From the NCBI GenBank assembly GCA_002344075.1, contig DDTM01000086.1, positions 1 through 64,000 of the forward strand: a stretch of DNA of 64,000 nucleotides. Direction: 5' to 3'. The notes under the pieces were generated by a model. It made no database searches. It saw nothing but the letters and a program-made list of their open reading frames with translations, and was not told the origin of the DNA. How positions within the stretch are numbered: position 1 is the stretch's first letter; every line of letters starts with the position of its first letter. Positions 8,923 to 17,208 of the stretch are shown piece after piece. Position numbers and translations under genes: made by a program. Source of the stretch: Bacteroidetes bacterium UBA2364. Its GTDB lineage: Bacteria; Bacteroidota; Rhodothermia; Rhodothermales; UBA2364.

Positions 8923-9453
8923 ATGAAAAAAACAATCCTTCCCTTTTTGCTTTTGTTGCTCCCTATGGTGACACTGGCTCAACCCATCACTTCTACCTAT
9001 ACGCCCACCTATGGTAAAACCTGTAAAGCAACACCACAAGAAGACGAACAAAGCGCGGTCTGGGTGTGTCCGGGCGCGGGTGGCATTAAGGTCGAATTTG
9101 CAGAGGGCGATATTCGACAAAACGCTACCCTGATTTTTCCCAACAAACAGCAAGCAGATCTCGGCCTTTGGAGTATCAAAAGTGGCTTTTCTTCCATCGG
9201 TGATAAGATGGAATGGCGCATGAAAAAAGTGAATGGCAAAAACACCCCAATTGGCTTTATTATCCGGTATAAAGTGAGCGAAGACCCTGAAGATTCTTCT
9301 AAAATAACGTCCTATCTGATGGTAGGTAAAATTGCAGGAAGTAATTCCTGCGTAACCGATATCGTAAAGCCACAAGCCAATCAAAACGTAAAGGCCAGAA
9401 CATTTGCCGATAATGCCGCCAACCAACCGTGCCTGAACGAGCAAGATCAATAA
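8923..9453 (+). CDS. Small secreted protein of unknown function
   Basis: 176 residues with a clear signal peptide (MKKTILPFLLLLLPMVTLAQ, cleavage after TLA). The mature part has Cys pairs (near residues 34 and 48, and two more towards the C-terminus) that could form disulfides in the periplasm. Its composition is beta-rich and hydrophilic, with a GAGGIKVEFAEGD turn. I do not recognise the family. It lies between its own terminator and the FHA-operon terminator, so it is probably monocistronic. The start is well supported by the signal peptide and by the AT-rich spacer just upstream. Confidence 0.75.
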   Translation: MKKTILPFLLLLLPMVTLAQPITSTYTPTYGKTCKATPQEDEQSAVWVCPGAGGIKVEFAEGDIRQNATLIFPNKQQADLGLWSIKSGFSSIGDKMEWRMKKVNGKNTPIGFIIRYKVSEDPEDSSKITSYLMVGKIAGSNSCVTDIVKPQANQNVKARTFADNAANQPCLNEQDQ

Positions 9454-9464
9454 GCAACTTTATG

Positions 9465-9490
9465 AAAGGCGGACTTTAGTTCGCCTTTTT
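9465..9490 (+). terminator. Rho-independent terminator
   Basis: A 10-bp stem, AAAGGCGGAC / GTTCGCCTTT (one G-U pair), with loop TTTA and a run of five T's. It lies 11 bp after the small secreted protein gene and separates it from the methyltransferase gene. Confidence 0.85.
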
Positions 9491-9505
9491 ATTGCAACCC
9501 GACCG

Positions 9506-10261
9506 ATGCGATATATGACCCTATTTGATCTACTTATTGACTTTCATAAAGAGGCTCCCCGCCAAGGGCCAGGAAGCCCTGAAGAAACCCGAAAGGCGAT
9601 TTATCTCTTAGGAATCGAAAACCAAACAAACCTTGCTATTGCAGATATTGGTTGTGGTACGGGCGCACAAACCATGATCTTGGCCACACAATTACAAGGC
9701 CAGATTACAGCGGTGGATCTTTCTCCGATATTCTTAGACGAACTCAACCAAAGAGCACATAAAAACGGCGTGGCCCACAAAATTCAAACCCTCGCCTGCG
9801 CAATGAATGACTTGCCGTTTCAAGAGGAGAAGTTTGACCTCATTTGGTCGGAAGGCGCGGCATACAATATGGGGTTCCAAGATGCCATTCGCTATTGGAA
9901 ACAATTTCTTAAAAAAGGTGGGTTTATCGCTGTCTCCGAAATCTCGTGGCTCACCCATAGCCGCCCTGAAGCATTAACCCAATACTGGAACAATGCTTAT
10001 CCAGAAATTGACACCGTGTCTAACAAAATCAGGGTATTAGAAGAAAATGAATACACGCCTATAGGCCATTTTATTTTACCGGAATATTGCTGGACAGAGC
10101 ACTATTATCAACCTATGATCTCGCGGTTTGATACGTTTTTAGAAAAATACGACCATGCCCCGTTTGTAGTGGATTTTGTCCAGTCCGAAAAAGAAGAAAT
10201 AATCCAATACAATCAGTATAAAGAATATTTTGGATATGGATTTTATTTAGCAACCAAATAA
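9506..10261 (+). CDS. Class I SAM-dependent methyltransferase
   Basis: 251 residues. Motif I is IADIGCGTGAQT (residues ~45-56), with acidic TAVDLSP in motif II and FDLIWSEGAAYNMGF as the motif IV region, giving a complete Rossmann-like SAM fold of the Methyltransf_11/25 type. The C-terminal 90 residues (HFILPEYCWTEHYYQPM...) look like a substrate-binding cap found in small-molecule methyltransferases of this subfamily; the substrate is unknown. ATG codons at residues 1 and 4 are both possible starts. The gene is alone, and the AT-rich decayed restriction-modification region begins just after it. Confidence 0.88.
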   Translation: MRYMTLFDLLIDFHKEAPRQGPGSPEETRKAIYLLGIENQTNLAIADIGCGTGAQTMILATQLQGQITAVDLSPIFLDELNQRAHKNGVAHKIQTLACAMNDLPFQEEKFDLIWSEGAAYNMGFQDAIRYWKQFLKKGGFIAVSEISWLTHSRPEALTQYWNNAYPEIDTVSNKIRVLEENEYTPIGHFILPEYCWTEHYYQPMISRFDTFLEKYDHAPFVVDFVQSEKEEIIQYNQYKEYFGYGFYLATK

Positions 10262-10397
10262 ATTATTTCTATTTATCTATTGATATGTATTGTATAGTTT
10301 GCTGGCTTGGGTAAGGATAAGCCAAAGCTCAGGCTTAACTTTTCAACCGTGTTTGTGTATAGTCTTTTTACATCGTTGATTGAATAATTTTTTTCAA

Positions 10398-10733
10398 TTA
10401 TTCAATTGTCACGACTAAATGCTGCTATTTTTTTCTTGATTTTAGATTTGTTTCATCCGCATATAGAATGAAGTATTCTGTTTGTGATGCAAATCTTACA
10501 CTTTTGTAGCTGATAATTTGATTAAAACAGTAACTTAGTTTATCTTTTATATTGAGAATTGTTTCAAGTTAAACAACAATTTGCTGCTTATTTGAATTCT
10601 CTAAAATAAAATCAATTCGTCCATAATCTGTGGTTATTTCCTGCCCTCGTTTTGAAGAAATTTCAAAGTCAAGCTGCTTAGATAAGAAATCCAAGTTTTG
10701 AAGTAATGTTCACTGTACTAAACTTTTTTTCAT
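10398..10733 (-). pseudogene. Decayed type II restriction endonuclease
   Basis: Reading from the ATG at 10733, the frame stays protein-like through three internal stops: TGA at 10710-10712, TAA at 10569-10571 and TAG at 10425-10427, ending at TAA 10398-10400. Between the stops it reads TDYGRIDFILENSNKQQIVV, then a Leu-Glu-Thr sequence after the second stop. This is an Asp...Glu-x-Glu core resembling a PD-(D/E)xK nuclease. It starts 3 bp after the stop of the broken methyltransferase, the usual M-R gene order. Continuity of the frame across stops is direct evidence of decay. The nuclease assignment is inferred from the core and the partner gene. Confidence 0.7.
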
Positions 10734-10736
10734 TGG

Positions 10737-11643
10737 CTATACTGCTTTATGGATTGAAGTGAAAATCCTTTTTTTGATAAACAAAAAAAGATTGAAATGT
10801 AAGGTACAACCCGTTATGTAAATGCCTAAATCAAACTCATAAATAATTCCGTTCAAATCATTTTGATAAATATCTAATTTTTCCTTGATGATAGATATAA
10901 ACTGAGAATTTATTTCAAAACCAATGGAATTTCTATCTGTATTTTTTGCTGCTAATGCAGTTGTTCCGCTTCCTACGAAGGGGTCAAGAACTGTTTCTCC
11001 AACAAACGAAAACATTTTGATAAGTCGTCTTGGTAATTCTTCAGGGAACATTGCAATATATCCGTTCTGCCTTGCACCTGCAAAGTTCCAATGTCCTGCA
11101 AAGTTTGTGTTCCATTCTTCGGCAGTCATTTTGGACAGATCTTTTTGTTCTTTGGTCGGTTTCGGGCTATCCCCCAATCTTTTTGAAAACGAGAATAAAC
11201 TCGTAGTCAAGTTTAATAATTCCATTTCTTGGATATGGATATGAACCCATTTGAACGCCACCGCCTGTGGTGTTAGAAGTTGTCACCTTTTGCCAAATAA
11301 TGGCTCCCATATAATCAAACCCTATGCTCTCACAGAATTTTATATTTTCTTGCCGAATGGGAATGACTTTGTAGCGTCCGTAATAAACTGCACCGGCAAA
11401 TTGGTCGCCAATATTTATACATAACCTGCAACCATTATGAAGAGCGCGGTATCACTCTTCCCAAACCAAATTCAGGTTGTTAATGTAATTTTCATAGCTG
11501 TCGTAAAAACCGACTTGATTGTCTGTTCCATAGTCCTTTAACTGCCAATAGGGCGGTGAAGTAATAGCTAAATGCACCGAATTATCAGGTAATTCAGTCA
11601 TTTGTCTGCTATCTTCGTTTATTATTTTATGATGCGTTTTCAA
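10737..11643 (-). pseudogene. Broken DNA methyltransferase (type II R-M, N4-cytosine/N6-adenine class)
   Basis: The N-terminal piece (from ATG 11643) carries motif IV as LAITSPPYWQLKDYG. It is cut by an in-frame TGA near 11451-11453, after NLNLVWEE. The same frame continues with YRALHNGCRLCINIGDQFAG and a MGAIIWQK segment. A one-base insertion near 11180 then shifts into the frame holding EEWNTNFAGHWNFAGARQNGY and motif I, ETVLDPFVGSGTTALAAK. The order motif IV then motif I is that of the beta class, and the SPPYW form is typical of N4-cytosine enzymes. With two lesions it is unlikely to be active. The region is markedly AT-rich, consistent with horizontal origin. Confidence 0.88.
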
Positions 11644-12054
11644 ATCTTTTTATATTAAATTTTGCATAGCCAATTTTAGCCCAAATATCGGCTCAACCGT
11701 CTAAAGGTTATCAAGTTTTCACCTGTAGCTCAATCGTAGCAGTAGCACCCTGCTTATTTCCGACAACGTCTGCGAATTTGCGTCGTCGCTCATTCGCCTC
11801 TGGCAATTGGCGTGCTTTTACCGACCCAGTCTTTAACTGTCAACTTTTTATAATACCTTCAGGTTTTGTAAAATAGGCTGTGTTGTTAGTGAAGAAAAGC
11901 GGATCAGCTACAGTTGTAGCCTCCGTTGAAAACGGGAACTACTCCGGTTACACCATTAACCCATCCGGTTGCCGTATTGGAGTTTGGCATGGCTGTACCT
12001 GAGCGAGTATTTTATTGTCAAAATATCGTTTCCTGTCACCAAACCATAACCTTG
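11644..12054. other. Gene-free stretch upstream of the dioxygenase-like gene
   Basis: An AT-rich beginning (probably the old promoter side of the R-M pair) gives way to higher GC. I see no convincing gene. The part near 11735-11820 has the GC-rich CCGACAACGT pattern found at edges of mobile cassettes, but no paired core site could be shown. Confidence 0.4.
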
Positions 12055-13236
12055 ATGGATACCTCTCGTTTATCCAATTTTCTACTCACTGTTTTTTTCG
12101 CTGGCCTAAACGTCTTGGGTTGTAAAGGCCAATCTGCAAGTCCTATGGTCAATAACCTTCCGGATGGACCACCTGCCGGAAAACCGCCCGTTGATATTTC
12201 GTGGACAGACAAAAGTCCAGGATGGAAGCTAAATGGCCCCAAATTGCTGATTACAGGTATTGTTTTTAAGTCCGACGGACGAACACCCGCACCCAATGTG
12301 GTGGTTTATTATTACCATACCAATACCGAAGGACGATACGTCCATATACCCGAAGAACCACAAAGTATGCCTCCCAATGCACAAGGGCAGACCCACGGCC
12401 ATATTCGGGGTTGGGTAAAGACAGGTGCTAATGGCGTGTATGAGATCTACACCATTCGTCCAGGCAAATATCCCCGCTTTGAAGAACCCGCCCATATCCA
12501 CCTCACGGTACAAGAACCTGATCAGAAGGAGTATTATATAGACGATGTAGTCTTTGACGATGACCCCTTACTTACCACCCCAAAGCGGCTAAAAATGGAA
12601 AATCGTGGTGGAACAGGCGTGGTACGACTCGTCAAAAAAGATGACCTGTTTATCGGTGAACGCAATATTATTCTCGGTTTGCATATTCCTGGATATGCCG
12701 CCTCATCGGAGCAGGGCATCACTTCTGGCAGGAGTATTGGTGAAGACGTTTTTTCCTTTATACCCACCCATGCTTGGGGCCCCGATAAAGGCAGTAAAGC
12801 TTGTCCAGTGTGTAAATACGGCCAGTTTCACGGCATTCTGTACTTTGTTGGGAATCATCCCAATTGGTCCGAAATCCGAAAATGGCTTACGTTTTTCGAG
12901 GCCGAAAGCATCCGACGTGGGAAATATCTGAAAGTATATTTTGTGTATGGAAAAGCAGATCACCAAGGTCCCACCGACCAAAACGCTACTTTGGCAGCAT
13001 TAGGAGCAGAATTAAACATTCAACACGTCGCCCTAACCTATGTCCCTTCATTTCATGATGAAGCATCGGACGTCATTCACAATAAAATAAATCCGGAAGT
13101 TGAAAGTACTTTCATCTTATTTAAACGTCGAAATATCTTTGACAAATATATAAATCTAAAACCAACCGAAACAAATTTTGAGCAAATTATCAACCGTTTA
13201 GAGGCTTCAAAAAATGCATATTTTGGCTTAGAATGA
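12055..13236 (+). CDS. Lipoprotein: intradiol ring-cleavage dioxygenase-like domain fused to a thioredoxin-like domain
   Basis: The start at 12055 gives a lipoprotein signal with lipobox VLGC (Cys23); the upstream open frame lacks one. Residues ~62-165 are the beta-sandwich of intradiol dioxygenases. The four iron(III) ligands line up: Tyr95 in EGRYVH, Tyr139 in IRPGKYPR, and His147/His149 in PAHIHLTV. Residues ~225-393 are a second, thioredoxin-like part with CPVC at 250-253 after SKA, followed by strand FHGILYFVG. True catechol dioxygenases are cytosolic; membrane-anchored relatives are common in environmental bacteria with unknown substrates. The joining of a redox-type CxxC domain to an iron enzyme is unusual. 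It appears monocistronic. Confidence 0.8.
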   Translation: MDTSRLSNFLLTVFFAGLNVLGCKGQSASPMVNNLPDGPPAGKPPVDISWTDKSPGWKLNGPKLLITGIVFKSDGRTPAPNVVVYYYHTNTEGRYVHIPEEPQSMPPNAQGQTHGHIRGWVKTGANGVYEIYTIRPGKYPRFEEPAHIHLTVQEPDQKEYYIDDVVFDDDPLLTTPKRLKMENRGGTGVVRLVKKDDLFIGERNIILGLHIPGYAASSEQGITSGRSIGEDVFSFIPTHAWGPDKGSKACPVCKYGQFHGILYFVGNHPNWSEIRKWLTFFEAESIRRGKYLKVYFVYGKADHQGPTDQNATLAALGAELNIQHVALTYVPSFHDEASDVIHNKINPEVESTFILFKRRNIFDKYINLKPTETNFEQIINRLEASKNAYFGLE

Positions 13237-13809
13237 AAAAATAATTTAATTATTATGGATCAATATTATTGGGAGGACAGTTCAAAACTTATCAAAGTAC
13301 AGAATGGGTGCGTTTCAAAATTTCTCCAAGCACTTCGTGCATACCCCTTTCTATTCCTATGGGTTCTCCCATGATGTCGCTCCTACGGAGCTTTTCTCAA
13401 TAGTAAGTAACGATGTCACCGAATCTAAGTGCGTCGTAATATCTGTTGGCATTTTTGAACTGCACCCAGAGGAAAGTACCTACATTATTAATTCCATGAT
13501 TTTCAGGAATTATCCTAATTTCCCTTAGCCCCATTCTCACAAATTGTGGCTCCTTTTGGCCAAAACCCTTGCCCACTATCATATTCGGTAATGATTCCAC
13601 AGCATCCCCCCGATTCTCGGATTTGGTTATGCGTCATGTAATGCACTCTACCATGATAGACATAAAATTTATCTATTCAGTGCATCTTCTCGTTTGGGAG
13701 ACTACTGCGGATACCCTCATCCACGAAAACACAAAACACCTTGACATTGACGGTTAAAAAGAGTATTCTTAGCCTCTCTTCTCTTTCCGTTCACTGAATC
13801 CATATACCG
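13237..13809. other. Gene-poor stretch with a second two-hairpin repeat copy
   Basis: Contains the palindromic AATAATTTAATTATT just after the dioxygenase-like gene, the repeat at 13303-13397, and a minus-strand 67-codon frame (13397-13600, GTG start) with protein-like composition (GTFLWVQFKNANRYYDAL). I cannot assign this frame to a family; it could be a short relic. The last 200 bp should hold the promoter of the next gene. Confidence 0.4.
13303..13397 (+). repeat. Dispersed intergenic repeat with tandem short hairpins, copy B
   Basis: Aligns with 1393-1483. Two adjacent hairpins are perfect here: ATGGG-TTCT-CCCAT and GCTCC-TAC-GGAGC (13379-13391). A short T run follows the second. Paired substitutions relative to copy A keep the second stem. 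Confidence 0.6.
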
Positions 13810-14610
13810 ATGAGATCAACATTACTTCTTTTGTTGTTACTCCACTCATTCGCCTTGCTCCATGCCCAATCTGCTTTTGGCGGCCTCACCATTGGCGCAG
13901 CATATGGCATTGATCGTATGGACAGCGCAAACCTCAATTCATTTGTCGAATCGTTTAATACCTATTATGCAGCGAATATCAAAGCCAAGTATGCTTCTTT
14001 TCCGGAGGCATTATCCGGCCCAGCAATTCGGGTGGGTTACCGAGGCTCCGGATTGGTGGGCAAAAAATTGGCAATGGCTTTTCAATACCAAACGGGGAAA
14101 CATCATGTACCAAGATCTGCTACTTTGGGTACAGGTCTCAAAAATGAAATAAATTTAGATATGGTGAACCGCGACGTATTAATAGAATTGGGCGTTGGTG
14201 GGAAACGTGGCTTCCTGAATGCACTAATGCAGGGGCAATTCCGCAACAGCACCATCACTTATTACACCATTTACCAAGATGGTTCACGTAGCATTGGTTA
14301 TGAGTTTGATATCAACGGTTATTACGAGGTTTCTACACCCGAAATTATGGCAGGTGTTTCTGCGGGCCTACAACTCGGAAAACGGGTGATCATACCCATT
14401 CAAGTGGTTTTTCCGGTTTGGCTTCCCGGAGGCGACTTTATCAACATGACCGATTATGACACCAGCCGCTATCGTTCCAATGACTTCCCCCGCGAGTTTG
14501 ACTTCTGGGTTAAAGACCGCTGGGGTGTGGATGATGGGAATGCCATCACGCAAGGAAACTTTCGCGGTATGCGGTTTTCCATCGGAGTAGAAATTCTACT
14601 GACCCGCTGA
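13810..14610 (+). CDS. Probable outer-membrane beta-barrel protein
   Basis: 266 residues with a signal peptide (cleavage after LLHAQ). The mature chain alternates polar and hydrophobic residues in many 9-11 residue strands, with Gly/Tyr/Phe turns, and ends in FSIGVEILLTR, as expected for a small outer-membrane barrel. Examples are AFGGLTIGAAYG, LAMAFQYQTG, VLIELGVGGKRGF and IMAGVSAGLQLG. No named family is recognised. It is the first of three closely spaced envelope genes (28 bp before the next), which suggests an operon of one barrel and two lipoproteins. Confidence 0.72.
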   Translation: MRSTLLLLLLLHSFALLHAQSAFGGLTIGAAYGIDRMDSANLNSFVESFNTYYAANIKAKYASFPEALSGPAIRVGYRGSGLVGKKLAMAFQYQTGKHHVPRSATLGTGLKNEINLDMVNRDVLIELGVGGKRGFLNALMQGQFRNSTITYYTIYQDGSRSIGYEFDINGYYEVSTPEIMAGVSAGLQLGKRVIIPIQVVFPVWLPGGDFINMTDYDTSRYRSNDFPREFDFWVKDRWGVDDGNAITQGNFRGMRFSIGVEILLTR

Positions 14611-14638
14611 TATTTTCAATCTTCTTAATAAGACTATC

Positions 14639-15145
14639 ATGAACTTACGGCTATCATTCATTGGCTTGGCCATTATGCTGCTCTTTTCGGGTTGCGACCT
14701 TTTCGAGGCGCCCAAAGAGCGTTACATATCCAAAATGTTAGGGACATGGGATATCACAGAATTGAATCATATTTCTATTTTGCAAAATGGCACCACGCAG
14801 ACCTTACTCCGGCAAGAAAACGCGGGCACTTTTGTTGCGTTTAAAGGCCCCGTTTGTGGTGAAGGCTTGGGTGGCGCTCTGACCTATTGCAATGACTTTA
14901 CCTATAACGGCCCCATTTCTGGCCCCATTCGCGCAGTCCCTATGCCCAGACAAGGCTCTTTTAGTGTGGATGCCGCTGCCAAACGTGTCATTTTCATTCT
15001 CTCTGAGTGCAGCAGCCTCATTGGATGTGACCGCGCTTGGACGGTCGAGAAAAATACCGCACAGGAACAAGTTTGGTCATATTATAAAGTGGGCCCAAAC
15101 GAAGTCTATACCGACAAATTGACCTTGAAGATGCAAAAACAATGA
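14639..15145 (+). CDS. Lipoprotein, lipocalin-like
   Basis: 168 residues starting with a lipoprotein signal, MNLRLSFIGLAIMLLFSGC (lipobox LFSGC). After the Cys, the YISKMLGTWDITEL opening with LGTWDI resembles the first strand of small lipocalin-like domains of Bacteroidota lipoproteins. The remainder is beta-rich with several Cys that may pair. It overlaps the next gene by four bases (ATGA) and follows the barrel gene by 28 bp. The ligand and role are unknown. Confidence 0.75.
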   Translation: MNLRLSFIGLAIMLLFSGCDLFEAPKERYISKMLGTWDITELNHISILQNGTTQTLLRQENAGTFVAFKGPVCGEGLGGALTYCNDFTYNGPISGPIRAVPMPRQGSFSVDAAAKRVIFILSECSSLIGCDRAWTVEKNTAQEQVWSYYKVGPNEVYTDKLTLKMQKQ

Positions 15146-15570
15146 GTAGATGGTTTTTCTTACTGCTTCTGGGTTCGGTAGTTTCGGGCTGCGATTCAGG
15201 TGAACTACCTTGCCATGGTTTTGAATGCGAGATTGCAGGAAAATGGGACATTCAAACCATTGATGGAAAAGCCGGACGTTGGGGGGTATTAGAAGTGTAT
15301 AAAGGTAAAACCGGTGGCCGTCTTACATTCTACTCAGAAACGACCGTGCCCCTACTGTTCAGTGCTTTTGGCGGTGGATATTGGGGGGACGACGACTTGC
15401 GCCTGAGCCTCTGGAACCTGACCATGCCCGATGGAAGGTTAATGTCCTTTGAAGCAGGGGTCACACAATGGACCAAAGACACCTTTACCTTACGTGTGAC
15501 CAAGTCGGCAGGGGATAACCCATTGACAATGCTTAAATTTGGTACGATTTGGGAATTAAAAAAGCAATAA
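15142..15570 (+). CDS. Small lipoprotein related to its upstream neighbour
   Basis: 142 residues with signal MSRWFFLLLLGSVVSGC (lipobox VVSGC). The mature start, CEIAGKWDIQTIDGKAG, shares the G.WDI motif of the upstream lipoprotein. Similar length and tandem position suggest the two arose by duplication and divergence, though identity is low. The start ATG overlaps the upstream stop (ATGA), indicating translational coupling. Ends 69 bp before a convergent gene; no terminator is visible. Function unknown. Confidence 0.75.
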   Translation: MSRWFFLLLLGSVVSGCDSGELPCHGFECEIAGKWDIQTIDGKAGRWGVLEVYKGKTGGRLTFYSETTVPLLFSAFGGGYWGDDDLRLSLWNLTMPDGRLMSFEAGVTQWTKDTFTLRVTKSAGDNPLTMLKFGTIWELKKQ

Positions 15571-15639
15571 ACACGCAAGGAAGCAACACGGGAAAAGATG
15601 TGCTGGATGAAACACTTCCTAACGATTATGCTTAGTTAC

Positions 15640-16377
15640 TCACCCTACCGCTTCTATTTTCGCCAAAAGCCCAACCGCTTGTTGCAAGGTTTCCGGTTTA
15701 CCTACGTCCATCCAATGTGATTCGTCGTGGTAATGCGCCTTAATGGGGAAACGGCCCCCCAATTCAAGGTAGGTATCTATGATTGAGAAGCGTCCTGTTT
15801 GCGATATTTCTGAAAAAAATTCTGGGCTAATAACATGTATGCCACTAAACGATCGTTCTCGAAAAGTCTTAGAAGATGGCCGCGCCCATTTTTCCTCGCC
15901 TGTTTTCAGATTACGCCAGCCACACAATATCTCTTGTTCATCAAACAAAAGCACCCGCGAGGTTTTACGACCACTAACCGCTAACGTTGCCAGAGCACCA
16001 CTCTTGATATGGTCCTCATAAATTTCCAGCAGGTTTAGATCGGACAAGATGTCCACATTGTGTACCAGAAAAGGCTTGCCATCGTCAAAAAACCATGCCG
16101 CCTTTTGGAGCCCACCGCCTGTTTCCAAAAGCACCTCCCGTTCGTCCGAAATGGTGATATTGACCCCAAAATTATCATGTCCGGCTAAATAATCCATAAT
16201 CATGTCCGGAAAATGGTGGACATTGATAATTAGGTCCTTGAATCCAAATCGCTTCAAGCGCAGAATAATCAGGCCAAGTAAAGGCGTTCCATTTACTTCA
16301 ACCAAGGCTTTAGGAACAGATTCTGTTAGCGGACGCAGGCGCGTGCCCAGCCCGGCAGCAAAAATCATGGCTTTCAT
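15640..16377 (-). CDS. Sugar-1-phosphate nucleotidyltransferase (MurU/RmlA-like)
   Basis: 245 residues. The N-terminal signature MIFAAGLGTRLRPLTESVPKA is the nucleotide-binding loop of NTP-transferase enzymes that join NTPs to sugar-1-phosphates. HNVDILSDL supplies the metal-binding Asp, and GGGLQKA and HWMDVGKPETL are further family features. The short length, without a left-handed helix tail, fits the MurU type (UDP-MurNAc from MurNAc-1-P in peptidoglycan recycling) or small mannose-1-P guanylyltransferases. No recycling partners are adjacent, so the substrate remains open. It lies downstream of the lexA terminator on the same strand. Confidence 0.82.
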   Translation of the reverse strand: MKAMIFAAGLGTRLRPLTESVPKALVEVNGTPLLGLIILRLKRFGFKDLIINVHHFPDMIMDYLAGHDNFGVNITISDEREVLLETGGGLQKAAWFFDDGKPFLVHNVDILSDLNLLEIYEDHIKSGALATLAVSGRKTSRVLLFDEQEILCGWRNLKTGEEKWARPSSKTFRERSFSGIHVISPEFFSEISQTGRFSIIDTYLELGGRFPIKAHYHDESHWMDVGKPETLQQAVGLLAKIEAVG

Positions 16378-16461
16378 AGACGATAACGTAGGAGTTGAGG
16401 GGAGAGAAACACATTGTTAATATACGGTGCTTGGATGTCTTCCGAGCCATCTGGTTAAAAA

Positions 16462-16498
16462 GTATAAAAAAAAAGCCAAACGTGTTTGTTCGGCTTTT
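16462..16498 (-). terminator. Rho-independent terminator of the lexA genes
   Basis: On the minus strand, AAAAGCCGAAC pairs with GTTTGGCTTTT (one mismatch, 6-nt loop) and runs into nine T's. It lies 36 bp past the stop of the second lexA gene and separates it from the nucleotidyltransferase gene. Confidence 0.85.
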
Positions 16499-16533
16499 GT
16501 GGTGGCAACATGTTCTTTCCTTGTATTGCGTCC

Positions 16534-17187
16534 TTAAGAGCCACCCATGGTCATCATTGCACCATCTTTCCCAATACGGCCAATGTAGCGACCAATTATT
16601 TGTACATCTTCAAATTCAAAGCGCTGCTTATCCACAATGATATCTTCCAATTCGTGGTTGGCAGGCTCCAACCGCAATCCGGTTGACTCCCGAAAGACCC
16701 GTTTAAGCGTGGTTTCTCCATCTATCATAACCGCGCCAATCGCACCATTGGGTAAATCAGTTTCTTGCGACAACAAAACATAGTCACCATCCAAAATACC
16801 CGCTTCAATCATGGAATTGCCCTTTACACGAAGTGCAAACATCCGCTCTAATTTGGGAAACAAGTCTTCTAACGTCAGGTCTCCCAAGTCTTCACCCACG
16901 GCTTCTTGCAAAGCCCCCGCCGTAATAATACCGGATACAGGAATACCCCGCGAGGCAAGAGGTATCTCTAATTCCTGATGCGGGAAATGGTATCCGTTCC
17001 CATCTCGGACAAGATACCCTTTTTTTACAAGCGCCTGTAGGTTTTGGGTGACGCTATTAGGGGACCTAAACCCAAACTCATCTACCAAGTCTCCATATGT
17101 CGGCCAATTAGAACTGGATCGAACATAGGTTTTTATGTAGTGTAGCACTTCTTGTTGCTTGGGCGTCAGTTGTTTTCTGTTAATCAT
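16534..17187 (-). CDS. lexA: LexA repressor (downstream paralogue)
   Basis: 217 residues with the complete LexA layout. The winged helix is at residues 1-65 (WPTYGDLVDEFGFRSPNSVTQNLQAL), the self-cleavage site is Ala90-Gly91 in IITAGALQEA, and the nucleophile is Ser125 in VKGNSMIEAG with general base Lys162 in TTLKRV. It represses DNA-damage genes and cuts itself when RecA is activated. It starts 21 bp after a second LexA-like gene on the same strand, with no visible promoter between them, so the two are probably one transcript ending at the 16462-16498 terminator. Its recognition helix (SPNSVTQNLQAL) is identical to that of its neighbour. Confidence 0.93.
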   Translation of the reverse strand: MINRKQLTPKQQEVLHYIKTYVRSSSNWPTYGDLVDEFGFRSPNSVTQNLQALVKKGYLVRDGNGYHFPHQELEIPLASRGIPVSGIITAGALQEAVGEDLGDLTLEDLFPKLERMFALRVKGNSMIEAGILDGDYVLLSQETDLPNGAIGAVMIDGETTLKRVFRESTGLRLEPANHELEDIIVDKQRFEFEDVQIIGRYIGRIGKDGAMMTMGGS

Positions 17188-17208
17188 GGTAAAGAAAAGG
17201 TTTATCGT

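Noticed and set aside
11735..11820. Possible integron attC-like site (CCGACAACGT)
   Set aside because: No partner core site or imperfect inverted arms could be aligned, and no integrase or cassette is near.
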